Of a DNA stretch of 16,028 bases, positions 8,250-15,039 are shown piece after piece. The notes under the pieces are model-generated. The model saw nothing but the letters and a program-made list of their open reading frames with translations, was not told where the DNA came from and did no database searches. Numbering within the stretch: position 1 is the stretch's first letter; every line of letters begins with the position of its first letter. The position numbers and the translations under genes were made by a program. The stretch comes from CALCKU01 sp964534845 (GTDB lineage Bacteria > Pseudomonadota > Alphaproteobacteria > Caulobacterales > Maricaulaceae), in NCBI GenBank assembly GCA_964534845.1, contig CAZHPV010000058.1:1-16028 (forward strand), read 5' to 3'.

Positions 8250-8753
8250 ATGACGGCTAATTTAATGACTTCGATATTTCGGGGCCTAATAGGCCTCACC
8301 GCCTCTCTTCTCCTGATAGGTTGCGGCGGCGTTTCAAACAAAGAGGTTGCCGAAATCAATAATGACTGGACAGGCAATGAAGTTAAAATTGAAGCCCTAA
8401 AGGACGACAAGATTAACGGCATAACCTGCCATATGGCTCATTTTGACCGGAGCATTCTTGACCGGTTGACCAAGGGTGACTGGTTTGAAAACCCGTCTAA
8501 CGGCTCCATTTCTTGTGGGGTGACAGGGCCTGTTATTATAGGGGATATCAATCTGACAAAATCAGGTGAGCAGGTCTTTCGTCAAAAACAAAGTCTCATT
8601 TTTAAAACCCTTGCAGTCAGACGGATATATGACAATGAGAATGATACCCTGATCTATTTGGTTTATAGCCGCAAAATTATTGATGGTTCTGCAAAAATGA
8701 GTATCGCCACCGTGCCCTTACATGGTCACTCGGTAACATGGAGTGCGCAGTGA
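8250..8753 (+). CDS. creA: CreA family protein, predicted lipoprotein
   Basis: A 167-residue exported protein. The N-terminus is a lipoprotein signal: hydrophobic stretch and the lipobox LIGC with acylated Cys25, followed by GG, which does not suggest an Asp+2 inner-membrane retention signal. The mature part matches the CreA family: LKDDKINGITCHM, GSISCGVTGPV, SLIFKTLAVRRIYD, TLIYLVYSRKIIDGS and SIATVP. Cys60 and Cys89 are probably the family's conserved disulfide. E. coli CreA is a similar-sized periplasmic protein of unknown function; it was named from the creABCD locus, but none of creB, creC or creD is present here. It stands alone, divergent from the QEGLA gene and upstream of the acyl-CoA ligase with a separate promoter region between them. 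Confidence 0.9.
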   Translation: MTANLMTSIFRGLIGLTASLLLIGCGGVSNKEVAEINNDWTGNEVKIEALKDDKINGITCHMAHFDRSILDRLTKGDWFENPSNGSISCGVTGPVIIGDINLTKSGEQVFRQKQSLIFKTLAVRRIYDNENDTLIYLVYSRKIIDGSAKMSIATVPLHGHSVTWSAQ

Positions 8754-8800
8754 AGCGTCAACAATGAAACTTGCGAAAGTCTAAGAAAGTCAAAAAGATA

Positions 8801-8831
8801 TGAATGCACTATATCATTGATAGTGCGTTCA
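8801..8831. promoter_or_regulatory. 31-bp inverted repeat, candidate operator upstream of the acyl-CoA ligase
   Basis: Arms TGAATGCACTAT (8801-8812) and ATAGTGCGTTCA (8820-8831) are inverted repeats of 12 bp with one mismatch (T8805 against G8827) around a 7-base spacer. It lies 25 bp upstream of a sigma70-like promoter. There is no T-run after it, so it is not an intrinsic terminator for creA. The geometry fits a dimeric regulator site such as TetR or GntR type; the regulator is not in the window. Confidence 0.5.
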
Positions 8832-8855
8832 ATAGCTCGTAATAAATGGGCAATA

Positions 8856-8883
8856 TTGCCACGAACGCGATACACAATATGAT
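8856..8883 (+). promoter_or_regulatory. Candidate sigma70 promoter of the acyl-CoA ligase
   Basis: TTGCCA (8856-8861), 16 bases, TATGAT (8878-8883): each box matches consensus at five of six positions. Transcription would begin near 8890, just ahead of the GGAG at 8897-8900 and the ATG at 8906. A weaker alternative, TTGATA-17-TAATAA, lies at 8817-8845 and overlaps the inverted repeat. Confidence 0.45.
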
Positions 8884-8905
8884 GCGGGAATAAATTGGAG
8901 AACAT

Positions 8906-10528
8906 ATGCTTGGTTTAATGATGCAACATGATCTTATGATCAGCGACCTAATAGAACATGCCGCGATTGTGCATGCTGATCGTGAGATTTACACGTTAAA
9001 TACAAATATGACCGAACATAGATATACGTGGGGTGATTGCGCCGTACAGGTCAGAAAACTTGCAAATGCCCTTAAATCGGCAGGCGTTAAAAAAGGCGAC
9101 CGCGTCGCGACGATCGCATGGAATAATTATCGCCATATCGAAATCTATTATGCCGTCTCGTCGGTGGGAGCGATTGTCCACACCATTAACCCACGCCTCA
9201 AGCCCGAGCAAATCGGTTGGATGATTAATCATGCCGAAGACACTATGGTCATGTTCGATAATACATTTGGCCCTATCATTGACGGCATTCATAAAATGTG
9301 TCCATCCGTTAAGAATTGGGTGGCCATGTGTGCGCCTGAGGACTTGCCAGACTATAAGGCCGAGGTACTGGCCTATGATGACTTTATTGCCGATGCGCCC
9401 GAAACCATCAAATGGGAACGTTTTGACGAAAATACTGCCTGCACATTATGTTATACATCAGGCACGACAGGCGATCCAAAAGGTGTTCTATATTCTCATC
9501 GCTCTACAATTATTCACGCAATGGCGGGTTGCTTTAAAGACGTTATTGGCTCGGGGTCTGGAGACGTTATACTGGCAGTTGTCCCTATGTTTCATGTAAG
9601 TGCGTGGGGGCTTATCTATTCGGCTGCAATGGTTGGAGCAAAACTCGTTATGCCGGGCCCCGGACTTGACGGTGCGAATCTCTGTAAGATGATTAATCAG
9701 GAAGGCGTCACCATAATGGCAGGTGTCCCGACGGTCTGGCTAGGGATTTATAATCACGCAAAAGCAAATAATATAGAACTTAAAACCGTTAATAAGGCCT
9801 TGGTAGGCGGCTCGGCCTTGCCAGAAAGCCTCTTGCGATCATATGAACAGGATTTGGGCATCCCGATGCAACAAGGCTGGGGCATGACAGAGACAAGCCC
9901 TCTTGGCACGACCTATTCCGCTCACCCCTCTACAGATACTTCTGACTATGAAAGCACCGTCCATCATAAATTATTGGCGGGCCGGAGAATTTTTGGGGTT
10001 GAAATGCGGATTGTCGATGACGAAGGCAAAATCCTGCCTGAAGACGGCGTAACCTCTGGACATCTACACGTACGCGGCCCCTGGGTCGCGTCAGCATATT
10101 ACAAAGGTGCAGGCAATGACAGTTTTACCGATGATGGCTGGTTTGCGACAGGCGACGTCGCCGCATTGCATGATCAGGGATATCTGGAAATAACAGACCG
10201 GTCTAAAGACGTTATCAAATCAGGTGGCGAGTGGGTTAGCTCTATTGAGGTTGAGAATGCCGCTTGCGATCATCCAGAAGTGGCCTTGGCCGCCTGCATC
10301 GGCGTGCGCCATGAAAAATGGCAAGAACGACCAATCCTTATAGTGCAAGCCGTACCCGGTAAAACACCTGACAAAGACGAAATTAAAGCCTGTATAGCAG
10401 CCAAATGCGCAAAATGGTGGATGCCGGATGCTATAGAATTTGTTGAGTCGCTACCATTAGGGGCGACTGGTAAAATTCTCAAGAGAGAGCTGAAGACACA
10501 GTATAAAGACTATAAGTTATCAGCTTAA
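8906..10528 (+). CDS. Acyl-CoA ligase (ANL superfamily; AlkK/DmdB-like medium-chain or related acid)
   Basis: A 540-residue cytosolic enzyme that adenylates a carboxylic acid and transfers it to CoA. Motifs in order: P-loop-like YTSGTTGDPKG (183-193), PMFHVSAWG (His230, Trp234), GWGMTETSP (324-332), GWFATGDVA (411-419), the hinge DRSKDVIKSGGEWVSS, and TGKILK with catalytic Lys523. All are intact. Length, the PMFHVxAWG segment and the KWWMPD segment fit the AlkK/DmdB branch, which acts on medium-chain fatty acids or 3-methylmercaptopropionate; sequence reading alone does not separate these. The start has GGAG at 8897-8900, five bases upstream. It is transcribed alone between creA and a convergent exporter gene, with its own promoter candidate and an inverted repeat suggesting control, perhaps by an acyl-CoA-sensing repressor (inference). 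Confidence 0.93.
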   Translation: MLGLMMQHDLMISDLIEHAAIVHADREIYTLNTNMTEHRYTWGDCAVQVRKLANALKSAGVKKGDRVATIAWNNYRHIEIYYAVSSVGAIVHTINPRLKPEQIGWMINHAEDTMVMFDNTFGPIIDGIHKMCPSVKNWVAMCAPEDLPDYKAEVLAYDDFIADAPETIKWERFDENTACTLCYTSGTTGDPKGVLYSHRSTIIHAMAGCFKDVIGSGSGDVILAVVPMFHVSAWGLIYSAAMVGAKLVMPGPGLDGANLCKMINQEGVTIMAGVPTVWLGIYNHAKANNIELKTVNKALVGGSALPESLLRSYEQDLGIPMQQGWGMTETSPLGTTYSAHPSTDTSDYESTVHHKLLAGRRIFGVEMRIVDDEGKILPEDGVTSGHLHVRGPWVASAYYKGAGNDSFTDDGWFATGDVAALHDQGYLEITDRSKDVIKSGGEWVSSIEVENAACDHPEVALAACIGVRHEKWQERPILIVQAVPGKTPDKDEIKACIAAKCAKWWMPDAIEFVESLPLGATGKILKRELKTQYKDYKLSA

Positions 10529-10562
10529 ATCAATAAAATAACCACATAATTAAAGCCAATGA

Positions 10563-10583
10563 GACCCGCCTCAAGAGCGGGTC
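10563..10583. terminator. Hairpin terminator between convergent genes
   Basis: GACCCGC (10563-10569) and GCGGGTC (10577-10583) form a perfect 7-bp GC-rich stem with a 7-base loop. It lies 34 bases after the acyl-CoA ligase stop and directly abuts the stop codon of the convergent exporter gene (10584-10586). On the plus strand it is followed by the moderately T-rich CTATTCTTTA; on the minus strand the T-run is weak. It probably serves mainly the ligase. Confidence 0.6.
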
Positions 10584-11849
10584 CTATTCTTTATAGCCCT
10601 CACCTATTTCAAATAAGCGGCCTTTTTCAGTTACCAAAACAACTATTATAGACAAGACGCCCAAAACGACGAAACCGATAAGGATTGAATTAATCGTTCC
10701 GTCGAAACGGCGCGCAATCAGAAAGCCTATCAAGACTGATAGCGTGCTTGTTATGAAGCCATAAACGGCACTGGCCGTCCCGGCAAATTTACCTTGAGGT
10801 TCTAAAGCAATAGCTGAAAAATTAGACCCAATCATGCCAAAACAGCCAAAGGCCAAAGCAAATAACGGCAAGAAGATAAAAAATATCTCTCCGATAAAAA
10901 ACATCAGAAGAAAATTTAGGCACATCAGCGTAGAGAATACTAATAGAACAAGATGACTTATGCGCCGCATCCCATATTGCTCCACAAGCTTTGCATTGGA
11001 AAAGGTTGCACACGCTAAAGATATTGCAATGACCGCAAACCAGATCGCAAATTGATCTCCACGATGAAAAATATCTTCGAACACCTGCTCTGATGCTCCA
11101 ATAAACGCAAATAGAGCGCCAAACATAAATCCACTCGCCAACATATAGCCAAAGGACACACGGTTTTTCAGCACCGAGCCGAACGCTGTCTTGATAGATT
11201 CAAAGCTTAAATCCCGACGGTCTTCGATAGCGAGTGTTTCGGGCATTCTAAAATAAGTCCAGACGAACATTATGAATCCCAAAATTCCGCAGATTCCAAA
11301 TGTCCACTGCCAACTGGCAAACAACATCAAGGTTTGGCCAATGGCGGGGGCAATAATTGGGACAATCATAAAGACCGTCATAACCAAAGACATAACCTTC
11401 GCCATAGCCCGCCCCGCTATAAGGTCTCGTACGATAGATGTGGCAATCGACCGAATGCCCGCCGAAAACATACCTTGGACAAATCGAAAGGCTAACAAAA
11501 CTGAAAAACTTGATACCCCCATACAAGCGAATGACGTAGCCGTATAAAATACTAAACAAATCAGTAATAACCCCCGCCGACCAAACCTGTCAGATAAGGG
11601 CCCGAATACGAGCTGAGGCACGCCAAACCCAAGTAAAAAAGCAAAGATTACAAGCTGCTGATCATTACTATTATCTAGGGCGAATGTCTCGGCAACATCG
11701 CCAAGAGCTGGCAGCATAATATCAATTGCTGCTGCGTTTAAGGCCATTAGACTCGCAATAATCGCAACCAATTCCCACAAAGGCAAAGGCAATTTTGCAT
11801 CGGCTAATTTTATGTTTGTTTTTTTAGAAACTATTGAGTGTGAGGCCAT
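10584..11849 (-). CDS. MFS multidrug exporter, Bcr/CflA (DHA1) family
   Basis: A 421-residue inner-membrane antiporter with about 12 transmembrane helices. TM1 contains AAAIDIMLPALGD, with the membrane Asp typical of Bcr/CflA proton-coupled drug exporters. Motif A (GPLSDRFGRR) is in the TM2-TM3 loop, and RFVQGMFSAG with the VRDLI segment follows. These features fit export of small toxic compounds, but the substrate is unknown. An in-frame ATG at 11924 would add 25 residues (starting MSILEFPSLN); I prefer 11849, because the extension has no transporter character and would make an unusually long tail. Neither start has a good Shine-Dalgarno. The gene is divergent from the desaturase and convergent with the acyl-CoA ligase, sharing the hairpin at 10563-10583. 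Confidence 0.9.
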   Translation of the reverse strand: MASHSIVSKKTNIKLADAKLPLPLWELVAIIASLMALNAAAIDIMLPALGDVAETFALDNSNDQQLVIFAFLLGFGVPQLVFGPLSDRFGRRGLLLICLVFYTATSFACMGVSSFSVLLAFRFVQGMFSAGIRSIATSIVRDLIAGRAMAKVMSLVMTVFMIVPIIAPAIGQTLMLFASWQWTFGICGILGFIMFVWTYFRMPETLAIEDRRDLSFESIKTAFGSVLKNRVSFGYMLASGFMFGALFAFIGASEQVFEDIFHRGDQFAIWFAVIAISLACATFSNAKLVEQYGMRRISHLVLLVFSTLMCLNFLLMFFIGEIFFIFLPLFALAFGCFGMIGSNFSAIALEPQGKFAGTASAVYGFITSTLSVLIGFLIARRFDGTINSILIGFVVLGVLSIIVVLVTEKGRLFEIGEGYKE

Positions 11850-11946
11850 AACTTGAGTGCTTTCCCAGCTGGCTATGCGCTTTAATACCTTTAAATTCAA
11901 GCTAGGAAATTCCAAAATTGACATTGTTCAAAAGGAAGGCCTAATA

Positions 11947-11952
11947 TTGACA
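11947..11952 (+). promoter_or_regulatory. Perfect -35 hexamer (TTGACA) upstream of the desaturase
   Basis: TTGACA lies 29 bases before the desaturase ATG at 11982. No good -10 box stands at 16-18 bases (the best windows match only two positions of TATAAT). If it is used, transcription would begin at or next to the start codon. Confidence 0.3.
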
Positions 11953-11981
11953 TATGACAAGAATAGACGCAATTTAGAACT

Positions 11982-12896
11982 ATGGGTGCTACGACAAATT
12001 ATATTCCGCGCGGAACGGTCAAGCAACTTAGCCGTCGCTCAGACATTTGGGGGGCATGGCTAACTTTTCATATTTGGGCCGTAATCTTTGGCGCTATGAC
12101 CATGTTTATCGTCTGGCCTAACCCTTTTACCTTTATCCTTGCTTTTTTGCTGATCGGCTCACGTCAACACGGTCTCTCTATTTTGACGCATGACGCAGCG
12201 CATGGAATTTTGTTTAATAACAAAACTTTAAACGAATTTGTTGGCACATATTTATTGGGCGCTCCTTATGGTGGGGATATGAAAACCTATAGAAAATACC
12301 ACCTCAAACATCATAGGTTTGCTCAATCCGATAAAGACCCAGACCTGCCTTTATCAGCCAAATTCCCGGTAAGCCGCGAGAGCATGCGCCGAAAATTTCT
12401 ACGGGATATTACAGGTCTGACCTATTTACGTATCCGTATTGCGAGTTTTAGGGCAAAAAATCCAAAAGAAATCCTAGAGGGCGCTGATGCGTTCGAATCC
12501 AGCTCTACGTGGCCATTCTTGATAACGAATATCATCATTTTTGTCCCCCTCCTGATGATAGGAAAATGGTATATTTATCCGCTTTTATGGCTACTGCCAC
12601 TTTGGACATGGTTTTTTGCTATTATCCGCCTACGCAATATCGCCGAACACGGCATGACCACTTTTGACGACAATCCCCTCACCCATGCCAGAACTACACA
12701 ATCCAATTGGCTGTCGCGGATTTTCATAAGCCCCTATTGGGTAAACTATCACGTTGAGCATCACGCCTATATGTATGTGCCTTGCTATCGCTTAAAAGCT
12801 TTGCACCTTGAAATGGGCAAGGCAGGCCACCACCCAAAAATGGAAATCCGGCCAGGTTATTTCGATGTTTTAAAGGCAGCTATTAAACCAGCTTGA
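11982..12896 (+). CDS. Membrane fatty acid desaturase (di-iron, three histidine boxes)
   Basis: A 304-residue integral membrane protein. It has the histidine ligands of the non-haem di-iron desaturase/hydroxylase family: HDAAH (70-74), HLKHH (107-111), and HVEHH (257-261), plus His223 in AEHG. Hydrophobic segments lie near 25-60, 85-95 and 178-215, giving the usual four-helix layout with the boxes on the cytoplasmic face. It would insert a double bond in a fatty acyl chain, or hydroxylate a lipid; position and acyl carrier cannot be told. Electron donors are not in the window. The start is forced: a stop lies at 11964-11966 in frame and the next ATG is inside a membrane helix. There is no Shine-Dalgarno before it. 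The gene is divergent from the MFS exporter. Confidence 0.92.
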   Translation: MGATTNYIPRGTVKQLSRRSDIWGAWLTFHIWAVIFGAMTMFIVWPNPFTFILAFLLIGSRQHGLSILTHDAAHGILFNNKTLNEFVGTYLLGAPYGGDMKTYRKYHLKHHRFAQSDKDPDLPLSAKFPVSRESMRRKFLRDITGLTYLRIRIASFRAKNPKEILEGADAFESSSTWPFLITNIIIFVPLLMIGKWYIYPLLWLLPLWTWFFAIIRLRNIAEHGMTTFDDNPLTHARTTQSNWLSRIFISPYWVNYHVEHHAYMYVPCYRLKALHLEMGKAGHHPKMEIRPGYFDVLKAAIKPA

Positions 12897-12924
12897 AGAT
12901 CACGCTGTTTATAAGACCTGAGCT

Positions 12925-13620
12925 TTATTTTCCGCGACGCAGTATAGCTTCAACAAATATAGTGCCCAAAATATAAAAGCCCGCCAGAATGACGCCTTTA
13001 ACCGTACCTGATATTTTGGATTTCCCGATGCGCTTGCGGTAATTCACGGGCACATCCACACATCTTAATTTCTTCTTTAAAGCGCGTATCTGCATTTCCA
13101 CAGTCCAGCCAAATGTCGGGGCGTCCATAGCCAGACTATCCAAACTGGTTTTACGAATGGCCCTAAAGGGACCAAGATCGGTATATTTATGTCGCCAAAT
13201 AAGCCGAATAAGCGTACATGCGAGGTCATTGCCCCATCTTTGTTGTAACGTCAGAGACCCCTTCTCCCGCTGCCCCAATACACGAGAGCCGATAACCATA
13301 TCTGCCGTCTCGTCCATTATCGGAGCGATAACATCCACTATTTCAGCTGGATAATCAGAGGCATCACCGTCTAGAAAAACTATAATATCACACGCCCCCG
13401 CCTGCTTTATTCCGGCAAGACAGGCGCGGCCATAACCCGGTACAGGCTCGGATATAACCGTCGCACCATGAGAGCGCGCTACCTTCGGGGTATCATCAGT
13501 TGATCCATTATCAACGACAATCACTTCGTTTACAATATCCGGAATTTCAGACAAAACCTTCCCAATGGCCTGTTCTTCATTCTGGGCAGGGATAACGACT
13601 TTTACACTGGATATGGACAC
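12925..13620 (-). CDS. Family 2 glycosyltransferase, DPM1/polyprenyl-phosphate-sugar synthase-like
   Basis: A 231-residue cytoplasmic-face enzyme with a GT-A fold. It shows VVIPAQNEEQAIG (8-20), VVDNGSTDDT (Asp37), the metal-binding FLDGDASD (Asp84, Asp86), GSRVLG, DLGPFRAI and GWTVEMQIRA (Glu175), followed by RKRIGKSKISGT and a short hydrophobic C-terminal segment about 206-226. This pattern fits transfer of a sugar from a nucleotide donor to a polyprenyl phosphate; the sugar is not known. The start is GTG (13618-13620), 3 bases after the stop of the upstream GT-C gene, and the two are surely co-transcribed. Convergent with the desaturase, with no clear terminator in the 28-bp gap. Confidence 0.88.
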   Translation of the reverse strand: MSISSVKVVIPAQNEEQAIGKVLSEIPDIVNEVIVVDNGSTDDTPKVARSHGATVISEPVPGYGRACLAGIKQAGACDIIVFLDGDASDYPAEIVDVIAPIMDETADMVIGSRVLGQREKGSLTLQQRWGNDLACTLIRLIWRHKYTDLGPFRAIRKTSLDSLAMDAPTFGWTVEMQIRALKKKLRCVDVPVNYRKRIGKSKISGTVKGVILAGFYILGTIFVEAILRRGK

Positions 13621-13623
13621 GCG

Positions 13624-15024
13624 CTAAACCTGCAACTTTCTGCGATGATATAAAGATTCTAGTCCTAATACGAGTATTGGGATGCCAAATTGGATAGGCA
13701 CTAAAATATTGGTGTAAACCTCATATATCTCCCGCTCAGCCAGAGCATAACGTACATAATATAGCGCGACCGTGAGCGTTAAAAGGCCTAGCCCGTATAG
13801 CGGTAAAAAAGCGAAAAATGGCATCACCCATAAAAGATACCACGGATATCCCGTCGGAGATATCAAATATAAACACAATGTCAGGCACATTAGAACCACG
13901 GGTAGGTTTTCGACATCTATTCGTGGTTTTAGGGCAAGATAGAAACTCAAAACGGTTAAAAACGAAGCCACAACGATGCGTCCTGCTTGATCGCCAAAAA
14001 CGTTTAGTAATGATTGCAAATAGGGATAGATAAAACTACTGCGCACCCAGCTATTTGAATAGGCTATAAGACCGCTATTTTCATTCAGACTAAGTAACAT
14101 GGGCAGTACAAATACAAGGCAGACTAATCCGGACAATGCCCCCGCTGAAACAAAAATAAAGGGTCGAGACCGATAATGGCGCAGTAAAACAGGCGCCAGT
14201 AATAGCGGCCAAAATTTCACCGCACCCGCAAGCCCAATGAATATAGCGCTCCAAAAGGGCCGTGTTTTAATGACAATTAAGCTTGCCATCAAAAACGGAA
14301 ACATAATGATATCCATATGGGCTACGTTATAAACGCTATAAATAATGAGTGGGTTTAACCAATAAAGTAGGCTCCAGAAAGGATGTCGGTCAAAAGCTTG
14401 AAGGGCCTTTATCAGCAAAAATAAACCAAGCCCTTCAATGACAAGATATAATAGCCTTAAACCATCCAGATTAACGGGAGCAATTTTTGCGGATAGCGTA
14501 AAAACGGCCATGGCAACAGGTGGATAAATTGTTGTAAGCCACGGATTGTTTATGCGTGTCGTAATACCCTTTCCCGGGCCCGCCGATAGGGCTTGCAAGT
14601 CCCTTATCTCTTGAGGCGCTTGCGGACTGACCCTTAGAAAAACATCCGGCGGATATTCATAAGGATTATAACCTTCCGCCGTAACCATACCGTCCCAGAG
14701 ATAGCGGTTCCAGTCATCCTCATATATAGGGGTGGAGCTGAAGAAAATAACGCGCCCAAACAGACCTATCCCAAAAAGAATAGCAAACACAGTCTTTCCC
14801 GGTGGCCCGTTGCGTCTAAAACATGTGACAAGACTTAGCCAAAAAACGCCTGCGATTATAAGGGCTGCAACAAACTCTATATAGGGATGATCAAAGGTAT
14901 CCGTGCCAAGAACAAAGCCCGCGCTTAACCACCGAATTACGGCTAACGTTATAGCAATACAGAGAGCTAACCCTATAATTATTCTAGTGTGTTGAGGACT
15001 GTGCTCACTGTTGTCATCAGACAT
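13624..15024 (-). CDS. Polytopic GT-C glycosyltransferase (GT87/DUF2029 or MptB-like mannosyltransferase family)
   Basis: A 466-residue inner-membrane protein with roughly ten to twelve hydrophobic helices. The first large periplasmic loop holds IYEDDWNRYLWDG (Glu102, Asp103, Asp104, Arg107, Trp110, Asp111), the acidic catalytic motif expected of GT-C enzymes that use a lipid-linked sugar donor. TIYPPVAMAVF (165-175), AHMDIIMFPFLM and GAVKFWPLLLAPVLL agree with the DUF2029/GT87 group. The predicted role is transfer of a sugar from polyprenyl phosphate to an acceptor outside the cytoplasmic membrane. It lies between the DUF547 gene (15-bp gap) and the DPM1-like GT2 (3-bp gap); the GT2 is the natural source of its donor. 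The acceptor is unknown. Confidence 0.88.
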   Translation of the reverse strand: MSDDNSEHSPQHTRIIIGLALCIAITLAVIRWLSAGFVLGTDTFDHPYIEFVAALIIAGVFWLSLVTCFRRNGPPGKTVFAILFGIGLFGRVIFFSSTPIYEDDWNRYLWDGMVTAEGYNPYEYPPDVFLRVSPQAPQEIRDLQALSAGPGKGITTRINNPWLTTIYPPVAMAVFTLSAKIAPVNLDGLRLLYLVIEGLGLFLLIKALQAFDRHPFWSLLYWLNPLIIYSVYNVAHMDIIMFPFLMASLIVIKTRPFWSAIFIGLAGAVKFWPLLLAPVLLRHYRSRPFIFVSAGALSGLVCLVFVLPMLLSLNENSGLIAYSNSWVRSSFIYPYLQSLLNVFGDQAGRIVVASFLTVLSFYLALKPRIDVENLPVVLMCLTLCLYLISPTGYPWYLLWVMPFFAFLPLYGLGLLTLTVALYYVRYALAEREIYEVYTNILVPIQFGIPILVLGLESLYHRRKLQV

Positions 15025-15039
15025 AGTGCCAGATTGCCC

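Noticed and set aside
8153..8422. Minus-strand open frame of 89 codons over the creA 5' end
   Set aside because: It lies antisense to creA's well-supported family match and has no recognisable domain; a shadow frame.
11248..11559. Open frames on both strands inside the MFS exporter gene
   Set aside because: The exporter frame has full MFS motifs throughout; the others are hydrophobic shadows of it.
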